60,677 nucleotides of DNA, taken from Kiritimatiellia bacterium (lineage in GTDB: Bacteria; Verrucomicrobiota; Kiritimatiellia; UBA8416; JABMPJ01). Position numbers and translations under genes: made by a program. The stretch is taken from positions 1-60,677 of the forward strand of contig JADHWE010000007.1 of the NCBI GenBank assembly GCA_016783675.1, given 5' to 3'. The notes under the pieces are model-generated. The model worked only from the letters and a program-made list of their open reading frames with translations, was not told where the DNA came from and did no database searches. Of the stretch, positions 34,203 through 43,075 are shown one piece after another. The first letter of the stretch is position 1. Every line of letters begins with the position of its first letter.

Positions 34203-37200
34203 ATGGCGAATGCGAGCGTAATCCTGAGTGTACTGCTACTGCCCCAAGCGAAGAAGCTTGTGGAAGGTGTCGTTCAGTCATACCTCTCCAGCCAGTCAAC
34301 CGGCTGGGTTCGACGGCAGCTAGTTCGGATCGCCAGCCGGCGGATCAAAACCCGGGCAATCGCGCGTCTCGAGGGCTTCCTGAATGCTGAGATGTCCAAG
34401 GAGGAGGCCGACCTGTTCGTCCATGAGTTCGAGGCCATCATCGGAGGCGTCAATCTTACGGGAGCCATGCTGGCCGAGCATGATTTCAGTGCCGAGGCCG
34501 TCGTGGCTGAGATGTGGTCAATTCGGCCCCCAGATATTGAGGTATTCCATCGGCGGCTCGACTCAAGACTCAAGACTGTGTTGGGGGCTACTGTCGAGAC
34601 ACTGACGCAGCTGATTCCGGAACTGCAGCAATGGGAGCGGGTCGCCTGGGGAAGACTCTTTGCCAAGCTGAAAGAGCTGCGGCAGGGGCAGAAGGACCAG
34701 CTCGCGCTGCTGAACCAGATACATGCGATAGTCCGTCTGCTGCACGCTGACACGGAGAAGTACCCACCGCCGAAGCCTGTGATAGCAGCTCCCAGCCCTT
34801 ACCTCATAAGGCGCGTAAGCGCCCGCCGACACGAACTCGGCAGCATGCATGGTTTCTTGGAGAAGGGAGAGGACCTGCTGACTGTCCTTGCAGCGCACAA
34901 GCGGATTGTGCTGCTTGCGGACGCGGGCATGGGGAAATCGTGGGAACTCCGACGTATTGCTCATGCCATGGCTGAGTCCAGTAATCCACACTATCCGCTG
35001 TGGGATCCTGAGTTCAAGAGCTACAACCCCTCCGATTCACTCGCTGCACGAATCGACAGATCCTGGCCGTTTTGGGATGCCATCTCAGACGCGCGCCGCG
35101 TCTTGATTCTTGATGGGCTTGACGAGGTCGGCCAGGACAACGTCGAAGCCACGATCACACGGTTCAAGGAGTTCTGTGACGCGCAGCCGGAGTCAGCGGT
35201 TCTCGTGTCGTGCCGAGCTAAGGTATTCACACCGTTCGCTGACTATCTGAGCGGCTTCTCGGCGTTCTTCCTTCGCCATCTGGATGGAAAGAGCATCGAG
35301 TTGTACGTTCGCGATGCTATGGGGGACCGATGGGATGACTTCAGTGAACAGGCGTCAGCACTGAAGCTATGGGACTTGCTCCATGTACCGTTCTACTTGG
35401 CCCTGGCAACAGAGGTCTACCAGCAGAAGGGCTCACTGCCAGCGCGACGGGCGGCGTTCTTCTCAGAACTCATTGAATCGCGGATTGCCAAGGACGCGGG
35501 GAGAAGCGTTGATGCCGGAGTGCTACGGCTGCGGCAGAAGCAAGTGATGGATGCCCTGAGCCAACTGGCGCTGGGCATGGAGATGCTCTGTACGAACGAG
35601 ATCACGGACGATGCATTTGTTCGCTTGGTTCCGAATCGGGAGAGCCGGGACGTTCTCAATATGAGCGGCATCTGGAACAGTGTGGCCAGAAACGGTGGAG
35701 TCTACTGGCGGTTCGAACATAACAGTATCCAGGAGGCGCTGGCTGGCCGATTGCTGTCCACTCTAGACTTCGACAAGATCAAGTACTGCGTTGGGGTGCC
35801 CCCTGACCGCTCGAACGTCAACCCGTCCTTCGGGAATGCTGCCTCGTTCATGCTGGAGGAAGCTGCCAACGCTGATGTACTGCAATGGTTTGTCGAGGCA
35901 GCGCCAGAGATCGCTATCCAGTCTGAAAGCACGCTCATGCCGATTGAGCAGCGAGTGAGTCTTGTAAAGGCGATTCTGGCTGATCACGAAAGGCGCGGCG
36001 CTACTGTCGTGTGGGGCAAATTCAGCACACACGACATGGCTCGTTTTGCAGACACACCTGAGCTGTTGGCATGGTTACTGGATGAGGCCGAGCGCGCAGA
36101 GGACCTCAGGCATTTCGCCAGTCTGATACGCGTGGCCCAGCACGTAACCGTACCTGCCGATATGGTTGATCGTGCTAAGGGGTTCTACCTGTCCCTATTC
36201 AGAGATTCCGAGCGGCCACTATGGCTGAGGCGAGGGGCTGTAACGGCTCTGTCTCTCTCTGGTTTGGGCGACAAGAGCGTTGTCGGCGAGATCGTGAAGG
36301 AAGCGCAAGCCAACGGGGATTCTGAACTGCTTGCGGAAGCGTACCGGCTAATAAGGACATCGAAGTGTGTTGATGATTTCATTGACGAGCTTCTTGCCGG
36401 CATCGACGCCGCGCTGGGACAGGGCCGCCTACTGAACGAACGCACAGAAATCCGAGAGGCGCTGGCTGAAACGACTAGTGAGGCGACTCTCGTCCGGATC
36501 TGTGACCACTTTGCCGAGAAGCCGGATCGGCTGAACGAGATCTTTCTCTCGCATGACTTCGGTGATTTCGTCAGTAGCGCGGTTGGCATGTACCGGAAGG
36601 AACCCAGCGAAGGCATCTTTCGCGGGGTGATCAGGCTCTTCTCCTCTCTCAGCAGGCATTACCACCATGAGTTCATACCTTCCGTTGCACAGTTCTTCAT
36701 TGAGTTAGACATGCGCCAAGCCGCTATTGACGCACTCCTGGCGCTGGAAGAGAAGGACGAGTTATGTGTTGGCGAGGCCGTGGTTGCATTGGCAACACGT
36801 GCAGAACTGCAGGTTCTCGTGGGTCGATACCAGCAAGGCGATCTCGACAAGACGATTCTCGACGGCATCTTGCACCGAATGGCGCCTGGTGAGCTCCTGG
36901 ACTGGCTGAGAAATCGCCTCGAGACTGTTGACCCAGAGGCATTTCGTCAGGAACCGAGGCCGCAATGTTCCATTCTGACGCCGCAACAGGACTTTGACCT
37001 TCTCTTTGATCAGGAAGAGTACGTCCGGCAAGTCGAGTTCGTTTTCGAACAGGCCGGTACTGACATGTTGGACTGGGATACGATTCATGACCTGCGATGG
37101 CGTCCCAGGAACGACGTAACCGTGAGCGGGATGGTCGCGGACGACATATCCCATCAGGCGGCAAGGAACCCAGTAAACCGAGGCGCCTTCATTGAGGAGG

Positions 37201-38324
37201 CATGCAGACACTGGCGAACATGGTCAGTGGGCACCGCGGCCAGAGTGATTGCCGAAACCGAAGGAATCAATCTCACTGCGACTCAGCGAGAGGTCTTCGA
37301 GAAGTGGATCAAGGATTCGATCCCGCAGACCAGATTTGCGGGGGAGAAGAACGACAGTGGTGGCACGAACTACCAGGTACGGGCTCGCCTCATAGTGTGC
37401 GTAGCTGTCCTTCTGGATCTGCCGCTATCGAAAGAGGAATGTGGGCAATTCCTGCAATTCCCTTTCGACGCTCTGCCTGAGCGTGTGCGAAAACAGGTGG
37501 TGGCGTATCTGTCTCGCCGCATAGGGAAAGCTGAACTGCGCAGTCAGATCGTTCGGGTCATTGAGACCCGAAGCGCGGATGAGTCTGTTTTGGCGGAGAG
37601 GTACCGTTACTGTGCAGAGGCAAAGATGAATGAGGTGAAGCCACCTGCAATCCGTGACCTGGTTGATGAGGGCCTTCCCCATAACGTCCGTCTCGCAGCG
37701 CTGCGTGCCCTGGAAGCACTGCCCGACGGACAGGATGCAATCATCCCTCTCCTGCCAGGGATGCAAGAGGACCTGCGTCTGATTGCACTGGATTCTCTGT
37801 CACGGACGAGGAACCAGCATGCTACTGATTACTTAGAGAAGCTATTCCATGATGGAGAAGGCGAGATCAGGGATCAAGCGGCGCATCTTCTCGTGCGCTA
37901 TGAGAACCAGGATGCGCTTCGCTTCTATGTAGAGAGAGTCATTGAGCAGGGCCGCCTACCGTATGAAGACCGCATTGACAGATCCTCGGTCTTCACGGCT
38001 CTTGTTGCGACGGACTCGGTGGCGCCTCTTCTTGATCTGCTAAGGGCACACTACGAAGACAGGATTCAGTCCAAAGATCCGACGCTGGATATTGATGGCA
38101 TCGTGAGGGGCGCTCTGACGCGGATTGCCCAGCAATCGGATGAAGCCTACACGGTGGTCAGGGGTGCAGTGGAAGCCTTCCTGGCAGAGAATCGCGCTCT
38201 GTGGAGCACCGGATTCTTGCACGCCTTCCTCGACGACCTGGACCGGCAACACTGGATGGCGAAGTCGAAACGTCGCCCTCTAGAGGAAGTCGTCGAGTTT
38301 CTGCAGCGTATCAGTGCCGGGTGA
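34203..38324 (+). CDS. NACHT/STAND NTPase with repeat-rich C-terminus (NLR-like)
   Basis: A 1373-aa signal-transducing NTPase. An N-terminal helical domain (1-190) has no recognised effector motif. The NACHT module has Walker A ADAGMGKS (239-246), Walker B LILDGLDEV (302-310) and VLVSCRAKVF as the sensor-type motif, then the winged-helix-like region HVPFYLALATEVYQQKG. The C-terminal 850 residues are helical repeats, HEAT-like near residues 1100-1290 (AALRALEALPDGQDA, IALDSLSRTRNQHATDYLEK). Such proteins (Avs-type and related) detect phage components with the repeat domain. The end overlaps the convergent DUF429 gene by 14 bases. Confidence 0.82.
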   Translation: MANASVILSVLLLPQAKKLVEGVVQSYLSSQSTGWVRRQLVRIASRRIKTRAIARLEGFLNAEMSKEEADLFVHEFEAIIGGVNLTGAMLAEHDFSAEAVVAEMWSIRPPDIEVFHRRLDSRLKTVLGATVETLTQLIPELQQWERVAWGRLFAKLKELRQGQKDQLALLNQIHAIVRLLHADTEKYPPPKPVIAAPSPYLIRRVSARRHELGSMHGFLEKGEDLLTVLAAHKRIVLLADAGMGKSWELRRIAHAMAESSNPHYPLWDPEFKSYNPSDSLAARIDRSWPFWDAISDARRVLILDGLDEVGQDNVEATITRFKEFCDAQPESAVLVSCRAKVFTPFADYLSGFSAFFLRHLDGKSIELYVRDAMGDRWDDFSEQASALKLWDLLHVPFYLALATEVYQQKGSLPARRAAFFSELIESRIAKDAGRSVDAGVLRLRQKQVMDALSQLALGMEMLCTNEITDDAFVRLVPNRESRDVLNMSGIWNSVARNGGVYWRFEHNSIQEALAGRLLSTLDFDKIKYCVGVPPDRSNVNPSFGNAASFMLEEAANADVLQWFVEAAPEIAIQSESTLMPIEQRVSLVKAILADHERRGATVVWGKFSTHDMARFADTPELLAWLLDEAERAEDLRHFASLIRVAQHVTVPADMVDRAKGFYLSLFRDSERPLWLRRGAVTALSLSGLGDKSVVGEIVKEAQANGDSELLAEAYRLIRTSKCVDDFIDELLAGIDAALGQGRLLNERTEIREALAETTSEATLVRICDHFAEKPDRLNEIFLSHDFGDFVSSAVGMYRKEPSEGIFRGVIRLFSSLSRHYHHEFIPSVAQFFIELDMRQAAIDALLALEEKDELCVGEAVVALATRAELQVLVGRYQQGDLDKTILDGILHRMAPGELLDWLRNRLETVDPEAFRQEPRPQCSILTPQQDFDLLFDQEEYVRQVEFVFEQAGTDMLDWDTIHDLRWRPRNDVTVSGMVADDISHQAARNPVNRGAFIEEACRHWRTWSVGTAARVIAETEGINLTATQREVFEKWIKDSIPQTRFAGEKNDSGGTNYQVRARLIVCVAVLLDLPLSKEECGQFLQFPFDALPERVRKQVVAYLSRRIGKAELRSQIVRVIETRSADESVLAERYRYCAEAKMNEVKPPAIRDLVDEGLPHNVRLAALRALEALPDGQDAIIPLLPGMQEDLRLIALDSLSRTRNQHATDYLEKLFHDGEGEIRDQAAHLLVRYENQDALRFYVERVIEQGRLPYEDRIDRSSVFTALVATDSVAPLLDLLRAHYEDRIQSKDPTLDIDGIVRGALTRIAQQSDEAYTVVRGAVEAFLAENRALWSTGFLHAFLDDLDRQHWMAKSKRRPLEEVVEFLQRISAG

Positions 38325-39126
38325 CGGCGGCATATCGACTGGCCCTTCTTTCACCACTTCTTGACGTTGAGGGAGCGGGCGCAGCAGCATCTCGCACCCA
38401 GATCCAGCCCTCCTTGCGTGCTGTCTCCGCGTTGGATGGCGCAATAGCGTGACCCGCGAGGAAGTCGGTAGCCGCGAGGACACAGAGTACAGCATCGAGG
38501 CAGTCGGCGTCATCCAGCATGGCCTCTTGGTTTTCGGGAAGCACCAGACGCTCGCCGACAGCATCAAGGATGTCGGCTCGGACTTGTCGGTGTTCTGGTT
38601 TCTTGTAACCAGTTGCAGGAAGGCCGTGGGCCAGCAGTGTGCCCGCGGGATACACCTCAATCGCACTCGCGCCTCGCAGGTCTCCAGTATCCCAAGCAAG
38701 TGGGATGTTTTGATCGGCGATTTGGCGGACTTCGTCGAGCAGTGACAGGGCCGCATGCGCCGTGCGTGCGATTCGGTCGGCACCGACATCCAACGGCGTC
38801 TTGCCGAAGCGTAGCTTTATATCGCGATCGGTCTCTCGCCTGAAGATGACGTTCGGCTCTGTGGGGATGGCCTGTCCGGCCGTATGCGAGGCGAGCCGCA
38901 TTCCCATGGCCTGCGGCCAACCGAGCGGCGCGTCAAGTGCAAGCACGCAGTGGTCGGCACCGCACATCCATTCTGCAACCAGCGATGGTATGGACGGAAG
39001 CCCATTGCTGCCACACAGAGCATCCGTCACCGTCGCTCGCCCCGCAGACCACTCAGCACGAGCCAAGCCTACGTCCCTGGCCTGACAGGCGCAGTCGATA
39101 CCAATGATGACTATATTCTGTGTCAC
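38311..39126 (-). CDS. DUF429 family protein (predicted RNase H-fold nuclease)
   Basis: A 271-aa protein of the DUF429 family: IIGIDCACQARDVGLA near the start, VLALDAPLGWP, the conserved FRRETDRD, and EVYPAGTL. The C-terminal region is LDDADCLDAVLCVLAA. The acidic residues fit an RNase H-like active site (IGIDCA, LALDAP, DDADCLDA). It starts at a GTG overlapping the stop of the NERD gene (GCGTGACA), hence is co-translated with it. The frame reaches 39168, but coupling favours 39126. A role in the adjacent defence genes is inferred only. Confidence 0.75.
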   Translation of the reverse strand: MTQNIVIIGIDCACQARDVGLARAEWSAGRATVTDALCGSNGLPSIPSLVAEWMCGADHCVLALDAPLGWPQAMGMRLASHTAGQAIPTEPNVIFRRETDRDIKLRFGKTPLDVGADRIARTAHAALSLLDEVRQIADQNIPLAWDTGDLRGASAIEVYPAGTLLAHGLPATGYKKPEHRQVRADILDAVGERLVLPENQEAMLDDADCLDAVLCVLAATDFLAGHAIAPSNAETARKEGWIWVRDAAAPAPSTSRSGERRASRYAAVTRH

Positions 39127-39917
39127 GCAGCTTTCCTCGTTCCCCTGCAAGCCGGATAGCCTGGGCAACCCCAGAACTGACTGCCGTCCTTCCGGCTAGT
39201 GCGCAGCACCATTGCGGACCCACAGCGCGGACAAGCTGGTGCGGCGGCGCTTGTTTCAACCCCTCGCCGGTTCCGACGCAGGTTCTTGACGTGCTGCCGG
39301 CGCTGCTCATCCGTCACTGTGCCCGCCCACTCCTGAATTACGGCCGCAACTTCAGCTACCTGCCCATCGCGGATGATCGGCGTCTGGTAGCTCTTGATGT
39401 GGCGAATGAACTCCCGGATGTGAACGACGTTCGCCGGCATGTCGGTTTTGAACTTAGACTCACCGACAAACACCACCATCGACTTGAAATACTCGTGCGG
39501 GATACCGGTGAGGTCCGAAAGCGTCTTGGTGTGCTTGTGGTTCTGCCGAAGCGGATTCTGGAAGCGCTCCTTGCGCTTGTAAATGACCTGCGTCCACTTT
39601 GCATCCCGTTCGCTACCGTAGATCCAGCCCTTGTAGGTCTTCGTCTCGATTACAAAGATTCCGTATCGAGACACAATGACATGGTCGATCTGCGTCGTGC
39701 CGTCCGGTGTCGGCAGCGTCACGTCCGGAATCAGGTGGTAGACATTCTGATCGAGCATGCGCTTCACCCAAAAGTTGATGCTCGCCTCCCCCAAGCGCCC
39801 CTTCAAAGTTGGCAGCAGGAATGCTTTGAATGCTGCCATCAGGACGGACAATAGGCCGAACAGTAGCAGGATGGGGAGAATCTGAGGCAGCAGGTCTGTC
39901 GTACTGGAGGGTGTCAT
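39123..39917 (-). CDS. NERD-domain nuclease-like membrane protein with topoisomerase-type zinc finger
   Basis: A 264-aa protein: an N-terminal TM helix (LPQILPILLLFGLLSVLMAA), then a NERD domain. The NERD domain has GEASINFWVKRML, the core IDHVIVSRYGIFVIETK (PD-(D/E)XK-like Asp, Glu, Lys) and FQNPLRQNHKH. A C-terminal zinc ribbon of the topoisomerase I type (CPRCGSAMVLR...CPGYPAC) follows. NERD proteins are thought to process nucleic acids. The start lies 4 bases after the stop of the RloC-like gene. Confidence 0.85.
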   Translation of the reverse strand: MTPSSTTDLLPQILPILLLFGLLSVLMAAFKAFLLPTLKGRLGEASINFWVKRMLDQNVYHLIPDVTLPTPDGTTQIDHVIVSRYGIFVIETKTYKGWIYGSERDAKWTQVIYKRKERFQNPLRQNHKHTKTLSDLTGIPHEYFKSMVVFVGESKFKTDMPANVVHIREFIRHIKSYQTPIIRDGQVAEVAAVIQEWAGTVTDEQRRQHVKNLRRNRRGVETSAAAPACPRCGSAMVLRTSRKDGSQFWGCPGYPACRGTRKAA

Positions 39918-39921
39918 GCGA

Positions 39922-42189
39922 TCACTCCGTTAGCAATGCACACTGTTTGCACGCAGACCCGTCCTGTGGCGGCTTACACTTGCTGGTGTCAGGGTTCAGA
40001 TGTCGAGCCAAGGCATGGTGATGATCCGGGTCCTTAGCCTTGATTGACAAACATACCCGGTAGACCATCTCCCGGAACCGGCGTGGATCGCAAAGGTCAT
40101 CGGCACCGTTGGGGTGCGACCCTGCGTTCAGTACTCCGTACATTTCCCCCGGAATACGCTTCTCCTCGAACCACTGGTCAAGCTTGCTGCGAAAATCACC
40201 TGCGCCATACTTGAACTCCAGCAGCGTCTCAAGGAATCGGCGCAGGATGTTCCGTGAGATATAGAAGTTGGAGTCCTCGGACACGAGATGGTGAAGCCTA
40301 TAGAATAGGTAGTAGTACTCTGATTGAAAATCGGTGATCAGGCGTGGGCATGTGCCGATTGTCGGCTGCGAGGACGAATCACCTTCCATAACATACCACG
40401 CGCGCTTGTCCTCCTTTGGGCCTGGAAACAGCTTCAGGAACTGGAAATGATGGGTAAGGATAAAGAGCTGTTGGCAGTGGTCCCACAGCTTGTCATGCAC
40501 AAGGCCGTACGTCGCATGAACCTTGTTGCTGTCGAGACTGGAAACAGGATCGTCAACGACAACGGTTGTCTTCGCAAGATCTACAGACTCGTCATCAAGC
40601 GTCGCAATGAAGTAGGCAAATGTGATGGCCGTCTTCTCTCCTTCGCTCAGGTGGCTGGCTGGGGCATCACCGCGCATCAGGTGATATCCCCCCTCGGATT
40701 CGGAATGCACAAGCGAGATGGCATCTGAACAGAGGAGGTACCGCATATACTCGTTGGCCGTGTCAGCGCCTCTTGCTGGCTGGACCACATTCGCCCGCGT
40801 CTCTTGTCGAAGCGTCCTCGCTTCGCCCAGTTCTTCCGTCGCATTCTGAAGCTGTTCTTTAGCCTGTGCGATATCATTGGCCAGGCTATGATTGTCGGAA
40901 GCGTAGTTGGCTGATTCGTCACGCGCCAAACGATCAAACGCCGCCTTCTGCCGCGCTGTCACATTGTTCTGTAGGCTGTTGTGACGGTTGACCAAAGCAT
41001 GGATCTGATTGACGCACTCCTCCGCCGACGCAAAGCTCTGCTTGAGCGGGGCGGTGGCGTACTCTGAGACCTCGAACAGGTTGTCTAACTTCTTCTCAAG
41101 AGCCACCATCAGGGAGCCGATCTGCCCGTCCAGCGCTGCCACCGCCTTCAAGTACTCATTCTCGGCAGATTCGAACTCCTCCAAGAGAGTATCGTCGAAG
41201 GAATGCTTGTCGTATCCCGAGGAGATGGAAGCGGAATTCTTCGCTGCGGAAGCCGTAGTTCTGCACTCTGTCACAAGCTGCTGGAGCTCTTGGTATGCAT
41301 TCGAGAAGCGTTCTTGGAGCTTCGCCAAGCGGTCGGCAGTCAAGACGCCACTGCAGAACTCGCAGCGTTCCTTGCCGTCATGTAGCGTGAGTCCGTCTTG
41401 TAGCCAACGGTTCAGAGCCGGATCATCCGATAGACTCTCTACGGAGTCCTTCACGATCTCTCTTGCCAGGGCGTCTTCTACTGTGGCGATGAAGGTGTCG
41501 AGGGCTTCAGCCGATTGCCACGGAAGAGTGAGCGAGGCGGAGAGCGTGGGCTTGCCTTGGATCTTCATTTCCTTGAGCAGCCGGGCCTTCTCTGAAGCTG
41601 ACAGGGACGGCTTCTCGTTCGCGTCCATCGTCGAGAAAAGCCTCTCCAGCTTGGTAGTGTTGAAGAGATTACCTTTCACACCAATGGCATTGCGGACCGC
41701 GAGAGCTTTGTCAGAAAGGAAACGGTCTCGCTTCTCCCTCGCGGACCCGAGAGCAGAGCTGGCCGTCCGCTCCTCTCTCTCCAACTTCGCAACTTGCTCT
41801 CGCGCTGTCTCGTAGGCTTTCAGGTCGACCTTTGCGCTTTCACCCATGACGACGTTGATCAGGTTCAAGCGCTTGTTCTCCGTGAAACTGAACTCGCGCT
41901 CAACGAAATCGGGATTGTAGACGCGTACTGGTGGCGCTTCATCAAGGCCATCCTCGGTCAGCGGTGACCCGGAATCGGTTGAGAGAGAGAACCTGCCCTT
42001 CGCGAAATGATCATCATCGGGAAACATCTTGCCCCGTTCGAGGCAGGCGAAGAGACGTGACAGAGACGTTTTCCCAGAGGCATTCCATCCAAACACAACG
42101 TTCTTCTTGGCAAAGTTCTGAAGCTCCTGCGGCCAGGTAAACTCTTTGAATGGGCCGAAGTCCTGAATGCTGGCCATCTTGCGGATCAT
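39922..42189 (-). CDS. RloC/PrrC-like zinc-hook ATPase, probable anticodon-nuclease type
   Basis: A 755-aa ABC-type ATPase of the AAA_13 group. Walker A is GWNASGKT (34-41), coiled coils are interrupted by a CEFC zinc-hook motif (C276, C279), the ABC signature is LSEGEK (514-519), and Walker B is VVVDDPVSSLDS. The C-terminal region has R650-E654 (LRRFLE) and H692 (NAGSHPN), a spacing close to the Arg-Glu-His triad of PrrC/RloC anticodon nucleases. In those proteins the nuclease is released when DNA restriction is disturbed. A restriction-like operon upstream fits that logic. The nuclease assignment is tentative; the ATPase is certain. Confidence 0.72.
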   Translation of the reverse strand: MIRKMASIQDFGPFKEFTWPQELQNFAKKNVVFGWNASGKTSLSRLFACLERGKMFPDDDHFAKGRFSLSTDSGSPLTEDGLDEAPPVRVYNPDFVEREFSFTENKRLNLINVVMGESAKVDLKAYETAREQVAKLEREERTASSALGSAREKRDRFLSDKALAVRNAIGVKGNLFNTTKLERLFSTMDANEKPSLSASEKARLLKEMKIQGKPTLSASLTLPWQSAEALDTFIATVEDALAREIVKDSVESLSDDPALNRWLQDGLTLHDGKERCEFCSGVLTADRLAKLQERFSNAYQELQQLVTECRTTASAAKNSASISSGYDKHSFDDTLLEEFESAENEYLKAVAALDGQIGSLMVALEKKLDNLFEVSEYATAPLKQSFASAEECVNQIHALVNRHNSLQNNVTARQKAAFDRLARDESANYASDNHSLANDIAQAKEQLQNATEELGEARTLRQETRANVVQPARGADTANEYMRYLLCSDAISLVHSESEGGYHLMRGDAPASHLSEGEKTAITFAYFIATLDDESVDLAKTTVVVDDPVSSLDSNKVHATYGLVHDKLWDHCQQLFILTHHFQFLKLFPGPKEDKRAWYVMEGDSSSQPTIGTCPRLITDFQSEYYYLFYRLHHLVSEDSNFYISRNILRRFLETLLEFKYGAGDFRSKLDQWFEEKRIPGEMYGVLNAGSHPNGADDLCDPRRFREMVYRVCLSIKAKDPDHHHALARHLNPDTSKCKPPQDGSACKQCALLTE

Positions 42190-42932
42190 AGCGCATCACC
42201 TTTCACTTCCCGCCGGCCCGCCTCAGACCGGATCTCGATGATGTTCTCGGGTGGGATATCCGCCAAAACATGGATTGCTCGCTGGGACTCGTAGGGGTCG
42301 CCGAAAACCTGTTGTGACATGAAGGCACGCAGCAGTTCCCGTGCATAGTCTTCCAGCAGATTGCCATCGGTCTTCTCGCCCGTGATCCAATCCATCGGAA
42401 GGCGGCAAACGAGAACGGTTGGCCTGGTCAATGCCTGGATCTCCTGCCAACGTCGTTTGCCGGCTTCTCCGAGGGCATCGGCCATTCTTCCGCCGAAAAG
42501 ACTGCCTTTGCAGTAGTAGTTGAATGGTGTGAAGCTCAAGCCCACGGTGCCACCGTACCAGCCGTCAACGTAGTGCGGTGCGACCGGCTTGTTCAGGGCG
42601 CTATCGAATGCGGATTCCCAGCCATCCAGCATTCCGAAGTATTCCGCGGCGAGTTCTCGTAACCGGTCCTCGCTTGTCACCCAAAGGCCGTGCTCACGAT
42701 AACTCTCAGGGCGCAAAGGGCGGCAGCAGTGATAGGCGGTGCATCCGGCGTAGTCCTCGTCTATGCGCTGCATCGCACCGTCCCGCAGCTCACAGGCCAG
42801 CGCATGGCCTGTGCCAGGATGGTTGAGTTCCTGGTACAGCTCAACGGGCTCCTCGATGTCGCGCGGCACTGCGCTAGCGAGCCACTTGCTCGGCCATGTC
42901 TTCTCTGCCCCTATATCGAGAGTGCGCGTCAT
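42186..42932 (-). CDS. Hypothetical protein coupled to the RloC-like gene
   Basis: A 248-aa protein I do not recognise. It is soluble, with aromatic-rich stretches (HYVDGWYGGTVGLSFTPFNY, YAGCTAYHCC) and a helical C-terminal half (DYARELLRAFMSQQVFGDP). Its stop overlaps the start of the RloC-like gene by 4 bases (ATGA), which argues for a functional partner, perhaps a regulator or antitoxin-like factor. It lies 143 bases after the helicase gene. Confidence 0.65.
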   Translation of the reverse strand: MTRTLDIGAEKTWPSKWLASAVPRDIEEPVELYQELNHPGTGHALACELRDGAMQRIDEDYAGCTAYHCCRPLRPESYREHGLWVTSEDRLRELAAEYFGMLDGWESAFDSALNKPVAPHYVDGWYGGTVGLSFTPFNYYCKGSLFGGRMADALGEAGKRRWQEIQALTRPTVLVCRLPMDWITGEKTDGNLLEDYARELLRAFMSQQVFGDPYESQRAIHVLADIPPENIIEIRSEAGRREVKGDAL

Positions 42933-43075
42933 GCCGACTCAATAGCCTCCGCTGCATTGGTTATCGTCTTGAAATCGACTCCGATGGCTTCAAAGTGGCG
43001 TTTGCCGCACTTGATATTCTGGTTCTCGGATGTCCGGCGCTTGTCTCATCGCTTCCCCGCCAGCGCGGAGTTTGG

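Noticed and set aside
33955-34299. Minus-strand frame with Cys/His cluster (CHPRHICPLCEF) between the Orc1/Cdc6-like and STAND genes
   Set aside because: Its ATG lies inside the STAND gene on the other strand, there is no ribosome site at later starts, and the spacer is needed for promoters. Kept only as a note.
34203-38324. STAND protein as a known Avs protein with N-terminal nuclease
   Set aside because: No PD-(D/E)XK, Mrr or protease motif was found in the first 190 residues.
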